A model generated the notes under the pieces. The model saw nothing but the letters and a program-made list of their open reading frames with translations. It had not been told where the DNA came from and did no database searches. Positions 36,239 to 47,044 of a stretch of DNA of 64,000 bases are shown here, piece by piece. Origin of the DNA: Plantago major (taxonomy: Eukaryota; Streptophyta; Magnoliopsida; Lamiales; Plantaginaceae); assembly GCA_026545765.1 (NCBI GenBank), contig JAIFAC010000457.1:1-64000 (forward strand), read 5' to 3'. The translations under genes and the position numbers were made by a program. Every line of letters begins with the position of its first letter. Within the stretch, counting starts at the first letter, position 1.

Positions 36239-37998
36239 ATGAGTTCACCATCTCCTAATCCTAACTTCACTCTTACCGAGGAGGAGGAGCTCCGGGGTAC
36301 TATCGAGGCTGATCATGCTTGGGCAGCCTCCGGATTTGACTCTTCTTTAGTCCTAGTGGGGTGTGTGTTAACTAAACGTCAAGTTAATTGGGATGCTTTT
36401 GGTGCGTTGGTCACAGAACTGTGGAGTCCAACCCTGGGTTGGAACCCCGTAAGGCTGGTGTTAACCACTTCCTTTTTTACTTTTCGTCACCAACGAGACC
36501 GAGAACGTCCACAGTCAAGGGCCCTGGCACTTTAACAAACAATTAATAATTCTGTCTGAAATATCGGTTGACGAAAGTCCTCAGGATGTTAGGTGTTTGT
36601 GGTGTGATTTCTATATTTGAATTACTGGATTGCCCTTAAATAGGATGACGTCAAGTATGACCGAGTGTATTGTATTGGTAGATCAGTAGGCGTGTTTCGG
36701 AGCATGGATCTTGATGCTCATGGGGCTAATCCTCATTCCTTCTTGCGTATCCGTGTGTCTCTGGATGTTTCGAAACCTCTCAAACGAGCGATTCCAATAA
36801 GAACTCCTCAGGGTGATATTATCCAGTTGGGCATTCCCTATGAAAAACTCCCGAATTTTTGCTATCTATGTGGTTATGCAGGTCATATAGTTAAGGATTA
36901 CTCGAACAATATAAAGTTGAGGGATCTTGGCGAGTCAAGCTCTTGTTCGGTGATTATATGCGTCGTCGGCTCGAGCAGGTTCCTTCGTAGCACTCTTCAT
37001 CCCCTCTTATGGCCAGTGCAGGACATGCAGTCCGACTAACCATGCACCAATCTGGGGGCGTGATTTGTTCAATATTCCACCACATTGGGACATTGGACAT
37101 GCTTGGATTAGTAGCAAACATTCTCCACTGCGTCGATGTACTATTCCTTCTAAGTTAGACCCGTCGAGGTGATTTGTGCCACCTAGCGTCAAAAGGATAA
37201 TGGAAATGCCAAGGTGGAGGATCTTGGTCATGGGATTAATTCCTTTTGTCTAACGTTTCCGCCTAGCAATAGCATTTATGTGGAACATCAACCAAAGATG
37301 AGTGGTGGTAATCTACTAGACCTCCAAGGATCAAATGGAAGGATCGAGGCGCGATAACTTTTCATCCGCTTGGAGGCTTCTTTGACAAGGGAATAAGTGG
37401 TTTGGCTGATCCTACAGAGGGTAAGTTTATTACAAGTGGTAGAGACTCAGTCGAGGATGTAGACTATAGGGAGGAAAATGACACTCCTGAACTTCCCAAA
37501 CATGATATCTCTACGTGGTCTCTGCCAGATAAGCTTTCTGAGCAACCTGATCAACCTTTCTCTTCGCATGGTAATACAGTGACGGAAGCCACAGCCAGAA
37601 CGTCCGGTCCAAAGGACTTGGCCACCACGAGCCCTCTTGAGGAAATTCCAGGATACAAGACATGCTATGATGTTATCAACTCTATTCCTATTCAGCCTCC
37701 TTTCGATGAGCAGGGTCTATCCCTTGGCCAAGATAAGGCGGTGTCCAATGGAAGGTTGGTTTCCGCATCTGCTCAAGTCATATCTCCGTCGGAGGTGTTG
37801 GTGGATGTTCCTATTCTATCTTCTTTTGCGGGTCCTGGTAGCATATTGCGCAAACCATACATTAGAAAGAGAAATAGTGGAGATGTAGCGGGAGCATCCT
37901 TGAAAGATTGTCTTGGGCCAGGGAAACGGGCCCGTTCCAATGAAGATTCCTTAACTTTGGTTGTGGAAATAACTCCGCCTAAACGTCAAGCTAATTAA
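36239..37998 (+). pseudogene. LINE B ORF1 (DUF4283-type, zinc knuckle)
   Basis: The start at 36239 opens a DUF4283-type N-terminus (residues LTEEEELRG and VLTKRQVNW are visible). At about 36.85 kb the frame shows FCYLCGYAGHIVKDY, a CCHC zinc knuckle whose final cysteine position reads tyrosine. The C-terminal part (37402-37998) is acidic, rich in Ser and Pro, and ends in a basic PPKRQ segment. Stops or frame changes separate 36239-36535, 36665-37039 and 37402-37998. The normal role is binding element RNA. Confidence 0.75.
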
Positions 37999-38070
37999 GG
38001 CGCCAGTTTTTTCGGAGTACAACACCATGTCTAGTCCGGTGGAGACTGCAGAGCAGTCCCGCCCAACATT

Positions 38071-41000
38071 ATGAGTTGCTACGCTTGGAACTGTCACGGG
38101 CTAGGGTGAACCGCGACAGTTCGGGAAGTCGGAGATATGTTCGCCAAAGGTAATGCTCAATTAATGTTCTTATCTGAAACTAAGTTATGAGTCGGAGGAT
38201 AGATTACATCAAGCAACGTTTTAATGTCTTCGGTATTTCGGTAAATGCTAAGGGTAGATCGGGAGGACTAGCTTTGCTTTGGTTGAAACACATTGATGTT
38301 TCAATTCAGAGTTTCTCGGATAACCATATCGATGCTTTGGTTTTCCAAGACTTGACAACCCCTCCTTGGTATTTTACTGGGTTCTATGGGGAACCAGATC
38401 AGCTACGTCGCCATAGCTCTTAGGCTTTGTTACGTCGCTTAAGTGCTATGTCTTATATTCCTTGGTTGTGTTGCGGGGATTTCAATGAGACTTTGGATGC
38501 TTCGGAGCGTCAAGGTGGTGCTTTAGTCTCCCCGAGTCGTGTTTGCCAGTTTCGTGATGCGCTTTTGGATTCCGGATTGTCGGATTTGGGCTTTGTAGGG
38601 TACCCTTATACATGGTCAGATAGGCGTCTGGCTCCTTCTACTATCCGTCGGCGACTTGATCAGGCTCTGGCCTCTTCAAATTGGTCTGCGCAATTCCCGT
38701 TGGCTAGAGTGGTGCATGTAGACTCTTCGACTTCCGATCACTTACCAATCCGTGTCGAGTTGTTTGGGCCACGAGCTCGAGAGATGCGTTATAGACGTCA
38801 GTTTCATTTCGAAGCAATGTGGCTAAAGTCTACTGACTGTGCTAATATTATCCATGACAGTTGGGATACGAATTCGGCCCAGACACTGGGTTTTCAAGTC
38901 TTAGATAATATAGAGAATTGTTGCGTTGGTCTCATGGAGTGGGATACTCACAAATTTGGAAATGTTACCAAGACAATCAAATTCCTTCGCGATCGTTTAG
39001 ATGAAATTCAGAAGTTGACTCGTACACCTCAGCTCGTGGAAGAAGAGCAACATCTTCGAGTTGATTCGCAGGAACTTTTAGACAAAAAAAAAGAGTTATT
39101 GTGGAGACAACGGGGTAAGGCACAATGGATGCAGGAGGGTGATAAAATACTTTCTTCCATGTAAGGGCTATGAAGAAGCGCAAGCAAAACCTTATTCACG
39201 GTTTACGTAATGGAAATGGATAAATGGTGGAGTAAAGAGATGGTATCTCATGAGATAGTCGAATTATTTTGAGACCATTTTTGGTCCGTGGTCCCTAGGA
39301 GGCGGTGCTGCGATTTTAGATTTCATTCAATCGAGAGCAACGAGTGCTATTAATCAGCACTTAAGTTGCCCGTTTTCACGCGAGGAGGTTTATAGTGCTT
39401 TATTCGAGATGTACCCCTTGAAGTCCTTAGGTCCAGACGGTATGCCGACCCTTTTCTTTCAAAAGTTTTGGCATGTCGTAGGTCTGTCCGTTTCGCTTTG
39501 CTTGTTGGATTTTCTGAACAAGGGTTTTTTCCCTGAGAAGTTCCATCACACTCACATTATTCTCTTGCCTAAATGTCCTAACCCAGAGGTTATGACGCAG
39601 TTTCGCCCTATCAGCCTCTCTAATGTTATCTACAAGAATGCTTCCAAAGCTATCGCCAACCGTTTGAAACTGTGTATGTCTACTCTTGTGTTGGAAACCC
39701 AATCCGCTTTTGTTCCTAATAAACGATTCTTGATAATGTCACAGTAACATATGAAGTTAATCATTTTATCAAGCTTCAAAGGGATGGCAAAGCTTATATG
39801 ACCCTTAAACTTGATATGAGTAAAGCTTACAATAGGGTTGAATGGGTGTTTGTTGAACGGGTCTTGCAGAAGCTAGGGTTGCATTCGAGAATCATTACAA
39901 GAATTAAAAAATTTGTGGAATCATCTCTTACTCATTTGATTCTTAGCGGGATCAAATTGGCTCTCTAACGCCCCGGGAATTCGTCAGCGACCCCTTTCAC
40001 CCTATCTTTTACTTTTTATTGCCGACGCGTTGAGCTCGATGCTTCAGGTGGCGGAACTAGAGGGCACAATAGAAGGAGTTAGGATTTGCAGAGGGCTCCA
40101 AGTATCTCTCATTACATTTGCTAATGACACTTTTATATGTTGTCGAGCCAGCCCGTCTACAGCCGAATTTCCAAAAAGAATCTTACGGCAATATAGCCTA
40201 GCTTCGGGGCAGGAGGTAAATTATGCGAAATCTTCTGTAGTGTTCAGTTTAAGCACATCAGAGTTGGACCGACTCCGGACTCTTAGCATTCTCCAGGTCC
40301 AACAGATTGAGAAACATGACAAGTATCTAGGACTCCCTTCGGTGGTGGTCGATCTCGTGGGAGGCTTCGCATCTTTAAAAGGCCAAGATGCAGCGCATCG
40401 AGGTATGAGGAAAAACTTTTGTCACGAGCCGGGAAAGAGGTCTTAGTTAAATTGGTCCTCCAAGCAATTCCGGCATACGCTATGGGCTGCTTTAAGTTAC
40501 CTAAAGTGCTTCTGCAGGAGATCAATTCGATGGTTGCTTCGTTCTGGTGGGGTAATCAGGGTAGGGATAACATACATTGGATAGCCTGGGATCGACTTTG
40601 TGACAGTAAACGTGATGGTGGTATGGGTTTTAAGGACTTAGAAGCTTTTAACATGGCCATGCTCGCCAAACAAGGGTGGCGCCTTGTCACTCAACCAGCT
40701 TCTCTTCTGTCCCGGCTGCTCAAAGCTAGGTATTACCCTGACACAGATTTCTTCTCTGCATTCATTAGAGGTAATCCCTCGTACATCTGGCGGATCATTT
40801 TTAGTACTAAGGTCATCCTCAAGGCTGGTATGCGCCTTCAAGTTGGCAACGGGGAATCTATCAAGGTTTGGCATGACCCCTGGTTGCCGAGGTTGGGGTG
40901 GATTCCGTCCTATAGGCGGGGCTTTTGGTCCTCAGGCAGATTTACAAGTTTCTGATCTTCTCATAAACCCATCTAGAGAGTGGGATAAGGCCCTTGTTGA

Positions 41001-42080
41001 GCAAACCTTCGACTCTGATGAAGCTTCTGCAATTCTTAGTATTCCTTTAAGCCGCCTTAATATCTCAGATCAATGGGTATGGCATTACTCTACTTCGGGC
41101 CATTATACGGTTAAAACAGCTTATTACGTCACTCGGGATCTTGCTAAGCTTCAATCGTCGAATCTTGTTGGAGAGAATAGTTCGTCGTCGTCAGAGAATT
41201 GGATGTTCATTTGGCGCATCAAAGTTCCTACAAAGGTCAAAATTTGTGTTTGGCGTGCGTGCAAACGTGCTCTACCTATTATAAAGGTTCTTAGACATCG
41301 ACATTTTACCTCAGAGGCCACTTGCCCTGTTTGTAGTTTTGGAGTTGAGTCCATGTTGCACAGGTTTAGAGATTGTTGTTTCAGTCGGCAGGTATGGGCA
41401 TTGTGTCTCATTCCTTCACGTGCTTGGAATAACTCTGCCGTTGAGTTCGAAGATTGGATCCGCACACTTATACAAAGTCTGGATGATGTTGGACAACAAT
41501 TGGCGGTAATCGTGATGTGGGCTTTGTGGCATCAACACAATCAAGTGGTCCATGGGGTGCGTGTGCCACAACCTGGGGAAGTATCTAGCTCTGCAATTGG
41601 TTTCTTTCTTTCTGCAAATTTTACTTTTTCTGATCTCACGACTATTCACACTGATGTGACGCAGGTACACACAGGTTGGCAGCCTCCACCGTCCGGTCTT
41701 ATAAAAATGAACGTTGATGCAGCCTTATGCAATAGACACGCTGTGGGTTTGGGGATGGTGGCATGGGACAATGCTGGTCATGTACTTTCTTGGAAGAACG
41801 AAGTGTTGCATCAGTCGTTTTCCCCTGAAGTCGCCGAAGCTGTAGCCTTCAGGACGGCGGTATAATGGGCTTTAGAAGAGGAATGGTATCACGCTATCTT
41901 CGAGGTTGATTGCCTATCTCTGGTGACCCGCTTCTACACCAACAAGCTGGATCTGTCCCGAATCTGTCCAGTGTTGGGCGACATTCGCGTTTTAGCAACT
42001 TCCTTTTCATCTTTTAAACTACAGTTTGCTAGGCGTAGTTGTAACGAAGTGGTTCACTCTCTCACTAGAGGTGCTAGGTA
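38071..42080 (+). pseudogene. LINE B ORF2 (endonuclease, reverse transcriptase, RNase H)
   Basis: The start at 38071 reads MSCYAWNCHGLG and meets a stop soon after. Endonuclease boxes follow: CCGDFNE near 38.47 kb, YTWSDRR near 38.61 kb and SDHLPIRVE near 38.74 kb. In the reverse transcriptase, DMSKAYNRVEW (39813-39845) and FAND (40117-40128) stand where active relatives have DMSKAYDRVEW and FADD, so a catalytic aspartate has become asparagine. A zinc-binding block with CPVC spacing lies near 41.32 kb. An RNase H-like tail starts MNVDAALCN near 41.71 kb and reaches about 42.08 kb. Several frame breaks remain, but 40684-41865 is open. Confidence 0.85.
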
Positions 42081-42172
42081 GTCCTTTTTTAGCTATGCTC
42101 CATGATTGTATTGCATATTCTCTGATCATAATATAATCATTGTGTTTCTCAAAAATAAATAAATAAATAAGT

Positions 42173-42294
42173 AAGGTGTTGGTTTATTTCAATCCATTCG
42201 TCTTCACTATTTTCTGTAATTTAATATTCCCTTTCATTTCTTATCCATGCATTTGCAAGACAAATTTGCAATCGATTGATTACTTGAAGAAATC
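42173..42294 (+). promoter_or_regulatory. PTC52 5' flank left between LINE B and the start codon
   Basis: Only 122 bases separate the LINE B tail from the start codon. They are AT-rich, with a TAATTTAATATT stretch near 42221 that could act as a weak TATA-like element, but no promoter can be confirmed. They may be all or part of the 5' untranslated region, in which case the native promoter lies upstream of LINE B or the gene now uses other sequence. Confidence 0.4.
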
Positions 42295-45200
42295 ATGGAA
42301 GCTCTCAAAGCTTCCTCTTTTCCTTCTTTACATCGCTCATCAAGAATTCCCAGAAGTACCTTATCCAAAAACTCCATCTTCCAATTCCCCTCAATTCACC
42401 AATCTTTCCCATTAGCCCAATGTACCAAACCCAATTTCAAGATTTTCACTGCCACTTCTCAAACCACACCCTCAATCCAAGAGTATACCCCTACTGATGA
42501 GGAATTTGAAGCATCACCCAAAGACGAAAAGTTCGACTGGTACTCTAACTGGTACCCTGTAGTGCCAGTGTGTGATCTGGATAAGAGAAGGCCAACTGGG
42601 AAGAAAGTGATTGGAATTGATATTGTGATTTGGTGGGATAGAAATGAGACGGCATGGAAGGTGTTTGAGGATAGTTGTCCTCACAGATTGGCTCCTTTGT
42701 CTGAAGGGAGGATTGATCAGTGGGGTAGGTTGCAGTGTGTGTACCATGGCTGGTGTTTTGGTGGTGCAGGTGACTGTAAATTCATTCCTCAGGCGCCGCG
42801 AGACGGTCCTCCGGTTCGTCTTCATCCTTAACCATTCTATGTATTTTTAGCTTGTGCAGTGTTTTTACCATGCTTTTGGTTACATATTGGATTAATCACA
42901 TATGTAGCAGATACCAGTTAGAAATCGAAAAAAAAGAAGAGAACTTGTTTGTGGTTATATGTGAACAATCAATCATTTCAAGGACAAGATAAATACTGCA
43001 CACATTGTGGAAATAGAAAGCAAATACGATAAAAAACAATGACACAAGGATTTAACATGGAAACTCCAAACCAAGAGACATACAAGTGTGGACAAGACAA
43101 GAAACTATACTATGTACAAAATTGTTGCAACTCTACAATTTATCTTCTCAACCCAAAGGGCCTCGCAAAACCTTCCACTGCATCTCTCTCTAATTTATAT
43201 ACCAACCCATATATGAAGGAAATAGAAGAGAAGCTACACAGGGCTTCCTTTTGTTTTTAGCTGATAGATTGATCAACTCAATTTATAGAAGAGCTGCTCA
43301 ACTGCAGCCAAAAAAGCTGAGAGACTAACCAGTTGTGTTTTTGTGGCTAGAGTTGAGCAACTCTTCAATAAATTGAGCTGCATAGTCTTTCAGATAAACA
43401 AAACACAGGGCCAATGGTTATCTTCTCTTCTAATCCTATTGTACATTTTGTATATTAGGTTGGGTTTAACTTAGAGAAAGTTGCTAGTGGAAAACTTTAG
43501 TGAGATCTTTGTGGTGAGAAGAAAATTTTTGTTGTAACAGTTTTCTACAGTGTATGTTCTTGACTGGTCCCCATGATTTTTCCTCCTGGTTTTGAAGTTT
43601 CCTCGTGAAATCCATGTGTCATTGATATTTCTTATATTTGCTTTATATTTCCCCAAGATGTAGATTCTGGCACTGAGTCCAGGCTTATGTGAAGGTTTTG
43701 AAATCGTGATCATTATGTTGATGTAAGTACGGGTAGCTTAAGATTTGAATAAGCTAAAATGGACTATTCTTTGTTGCACAGATTCATACTTCCAAAAGAG
43801 CATGTGTAGCCGCTTATCCTAGCTGCGTGCAGAATGGCATTCTATGGTTCTGGCCAAACTCTGATCCACAGTATAAAAATATTCTTTCGGAGAAAAAGCC
43901 TCACTACATCCCTGAACTCGATGATCCTTCATTCACCAATTCGATGATATGCAGGGATATACCTTACGGGTAATGCTAATTCTTTGTTTTATCTCTGCAT
44001 TAGTATGTCCTTTCTGCTTATGATATCAAACTGGTGAACATACTAAAATTTCCATTTTCATGGCTACTTATTGTATGCTAAACTTTCATCCTAGTGGTTT
44101 TGAGAAAATCAAACAAATTAAAATGACATCAATGACATCAAATGGAGTTTCTAGTGTATACAAAAATTCAAAAGGTCAAGCTTAGCCCACCTTAGTTGTA
44201 CTTAACAGCTAAGTTATTTTTAGGTATGAAATTCTGATCGAGAATCTTATGGACCCTTCTCATGTTCCATATGCGCATTACGGCATAATGAGAGCAGCAA
44301 AAGTGCCAGAGAGATAAGCAAATCTTGCCCAGACTTGATTCTCACTGATAATAATCTGAATTATTCTATATTGCTAACAACAAGTTTACTGCACTATGAA
44401 GGCCGATAGGGAGGGGGGAAGACCACTTGACATAAGTATACAGAAACTGGACAGAAATGGTTTCGTTTCAAAGCAGATGTTTGGGAACAACTACTTCATT
44501 CCACCTTGTCTCTACTATGGGTTTTTTAGTCCTTCGAACCAGAGCAAGCCATCAACATCATCAGCTGGAAGCAAAGAGGTAATCAGCTGACATTTTTATG
44601 TGAAATTTTCATATAAATGGTAGTATTCTGCATATTTCAAGCAACAAGTGATTATTTCATGCAGGAGGTAGTGCCACCTTTTCCTACAACTCCGGGTAAA
44701 AGAGCGCTTCTAATATTCCTTTGCATTCCAGTCAGTCCGGGTGCAAGCAGATTGATCTTTGCATCTCCTAGAAACTTTGCTGTCTTGATTGAAAGAATCC
44801 TTCCACCTTGGATATTTCATATTGGGCAAAACTTGATTCTAGATTCTGATTTGTATCTTCTTCATGTAGAGGTGAATATCAAGACCTTCCAGTATTCAAG
44901 ATAAAATTGTGCTTTGCTGATAAATTAATCATATTTTTTTGTGGTAACTTCATCTAAAAAGACGTTTAGTTTATGCATTCAATAATATGTTCAAGCTAGA
45001 TTCCTTTTCGTTTGAGAACTCATATCCAAAGAACTATCCTACTAACTCGCTTCTATATCTGTTATTCAGTCAGCTAGTGATGACTTTACATAAGTTCTAA
45101 CTTCTCCATGTAACATCTCTTATTAACAAGATATTGTCCACAGGAAGCTTGTCTCTGACTTCATTTACTCTTGTGCATTCTCTCGTAGGAACGTAAATTT

Positions 45201-46236
45201 AAGGAAATTGGCCCTCAGAATTGGCATAAAGCTTGCTTTGTGCCAACAAAGGCGGATGTGCTTGTGGTTTCCTTCAGAAGGTGGTTAAATAAGTATGGAG
45301 GTGGTCAATTTGATTGGAAGACAAAATATAGCGGAGAACTGCCACCCACTCCTGCTAGAGAGCAACTTTTAGACAGGTAAGTTCCAATCGAGCTCTAGTC
45401 AGCAATGCAAGTGTAGCTTACATGTTTTACAACTTTAACTCATCACCAAGAAGTTGATATACCATCATGTACTTGATAACTGGGTGATTAACTTTTCATC
45501 CAACTTTCTCGTTGTGATTGCTAACACTTCCTTAGTTTTGAAAATAGAAATCGTGGATCTCACATCAATAAAATGAAATCAAGAACTTTGGGTCATCCTA
45601 GACTTTGGTTACTTACCATATACTGCATATAGAACAAAACATCATTCTAAGTTACTATATAGTACTCCCTCCGTCCCGGATTCAACTTCCCACGGGTCCG
45701 GACACAAGTTTTAAGAGAATAATGAATAAAGTAGGAGATATGGTAATAAAGTAGGAAATAGATTGAATAAAGTAGGAGAGATAGTGAATAAAGAATGAGA
45801 TAAAGTGAATAAAATGTGAGAGATTTTCTATTTAAGAGATGAGAAGTTGAAATTGGGATGTCCCAAAATGGAATGCGGGAAGTTGAATTCGGGGCGGAGG
45901 GAGTATAAACTTAGTAGTATCGCCGAGTCTGTTACCAGTTGACTTGGAACTACTTGGTTACATTCCTCTGTTAATGTCAGGTACTGGTCACATACGGTGA
46001 ATTGTAGCAGTTGCAGTGTTGCGTATAAGGGTCTGAACGTGGTTGAGGTTGCGTTGCAAGTTATCTCCTTTGCTTTGGTTGGAATAGCTGCAGCTTCCAA
46101 ACAGGGCGCACTATCTCTAGTTGCGCGATATGGTTTGGTTTCAGCAGCATTAGTGTGTTTTGTGGCTTCAAAATGGCTGTCACATTTCATCTACAAAACT
46201 TTCCGCTACCATGACTACGACCATGCCTTCAAATGA
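42295..46236 (+). CDS. PTC52: Chloroplast Rieske non-haem iron oxygenase, PTC52-type (ACD1-like), seven exons
   Basis: Member of the PAO/TIC55/PTC52 family of inner-envelope Rieske oxygenases. PTC52 is linked to protochlorophyllide a oxygenation and precursor import. Exons by splice sites and frame: 42295-42813, 43782-43969, 44224-44302, 44402-44578, 44665-44871, 45189-45376, 45981-46236, giving 537 residues. A Ser/Pro-rich N-terminus fits a chloroplast transit peptide. The Rieske cluster ligands are C128/H130 and C148/H151. The mononuclear iron motif is [13 protein letters not shown], with D246, H249 and H254. The redox CxxC is at 461-464, before two membrane segments and an [12 protein letters not shown] tail. 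The [19 protein letters not shown] style favours PTC52 over PAO. All junctions keep frame. The exon 3/4 junction uses a weak donor (AAAA/GTGCCA) and lacks two residues usual in relatives. Intron 1 holds a foldback and intron 6 a MITE. The gene appears intact. Confidence 0.93.
43274..43380. repeat. Foldback (inverted repeat) in PTC52 intron 1
   Basis: The arms 43274-43309 and 43345-43380 are reverse complements at about 31 of 36 positions, separated by 35 bases. The arms contain CTCAATTTAT and GCTCAACT words. The RNA could form a long hairpin. It may be the remains of a small MITE, but no target duplication was recognised. Confidence 0.7.
45663..45905. mobile_element. Stowaway-type MITE in PTC52 intron 6
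   Basis: Terminal inverted repeats CTCCCTCCGTCCCGGATTCA and its near complement lie just inside TA dinucleotides at 45663-45664 and 45904-45905, the target duplication of Tc1/mariner-derived Stowaway elements. It is about 240 bp with no coding capacity. The interior (about 45720-45820) repeats an AATAAAGTAGGAGA-like word several times. Confidence 0.9.
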
Positions 46237-46628
46237 GACTTGTACAGAAAGATGTGCTGTTAATGTAAACAAGGAACAATACAAATTTGGATATTTATTT
46301 TGTAACTATGATTTTCCTTTTTTCTTTGGTAAATAGGAATATATGTTTGACAATTTGTCTGATTTTGAGAAATATACAGATACATCTTGACTTATGGAAA
46401 CTGTATTGGGGAAATGCACAAACATTCTACCTGGTGATTTACTATATATGTCAAGGAAAATTCGACCATGGAGTCACCCTCTCAATGTAGTAGTAGGGTG
46501 AGACTATTGGGGTGAAACCATGGTCTAACAAATTTTAAAGGAAAATATACACAATTACATTTTAGCTACATGTTTTAGATATTTTGTATTGGAACCCTTC
46601 TATTTTTTTCCTTTTTGAAGTTTCAATA
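46237..46628. other. PTC52 3' flank
   Basis: AT-rich 3' untranslated and downstream sequence. AATAAA-like signals are not clearly placed and the transcript end cannot be set. No further gene is seen. Confidence 0.4.
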
Positions 46629-47044
46629 CTAAAAATATATATGATGTACGGATCCTTTCAAATTGGACTCAAGTGTATGTGCTGAATTGGAGGTTTTCAT
46701 GTAGCCTTATTATCTAAGGTGTTTGTGAATATCTTGTGTTGTGATACACACATACTCCTTCCTTCCGTGCTAAAGAAGATATCCAGTTTTGAATTTTTAC
46801 GGTCAACAAAGTTCAACTTTAACTGTAAATTAATCTTAAACGATGATGGTAAAATTTTCAATTAAATTATATAATGAAACTTTACTTCCTAATTTTTTAA
46901 ATAAAAAATTTATTGAACATTTTCTCATTATAATTTAATATTAATTCGTAGTTAAAATTGAGATTTGTTGATCGTAAAAAGTAAAAAATGGACAGCTTCT
47001 TTGAAACGGAGGGATTATGTTAGAAGTTTTCATTTTAGTTTTAG
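46629..47044. repeat. Duplicated segment, copy A (interrupted by a MITE)
   Basis: 46629-46752 plus 47018-47044 match 59304-59468 in the same orientation. Shared words include TTGGACTCAAGTGTA and TATTATCTAAGGTGTTTGTG. Identity is high by eye, about 85 percent in the best stretch. The origin of the repeat is unknown: either a dispersed repeat or a local duplication of this flank. Confidence 0.75.
46755..47015. mobile_element. Stowaway-type MITE downstream of PTC52
   Basis: The termini (TCCTTCCTTCCGTGC... and its near complement ...AAACGGAGGGAT) sit inside TA at 46753-46754 and 47016-47017. It is about 261 bp, AT-rich and non-coding. The matching segment at 59.43 kb reads straight across this position without the element, which confirms the insertion. 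Confidence 0.85.

Larger units (their letters stand above)
35960..42172 (+). mobile_element. LINE B: L1-type retrotransposon with RNase H region, decayed
   Basis: A pyrimidine-rich leader precedes ORF1 (from 36239) and ORF2 (from 38071), which holds endonuclease, reverse transcriptase, a zinc-binding domain and an RNase H-like C-terminus. The element ends in an A-rich tail of AAAT repeats at 42151-42172. The length of about 6 kb fits a full plant LINE. The 5' limit is not fixed and I could not find a clear target duplication. It belongs to a different L1 lineage from LINE A and LINE C, which lack a recognisable RNase H. It is better preserved than LINE A but clearly inactive. Confidence 0.85.

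Noticed and set aside
41151-41465. - strand frame opposite LINE B
   Set aside because: Shadow of the + strand zinc-binding region of LINE B ORF2.
43039-43260. 73-codon frame in PTC52 intron 1
   Set aside because: Intronic, no domain; the exon 1 to exon 2 splice is well supported by family sequence.
45828-46190. 120-codon - strand frame across PTC52 intron 6 and exon 7
   Set aside because: Antisense to conserved membrane segments of PTC52 and overlapping a MITE.
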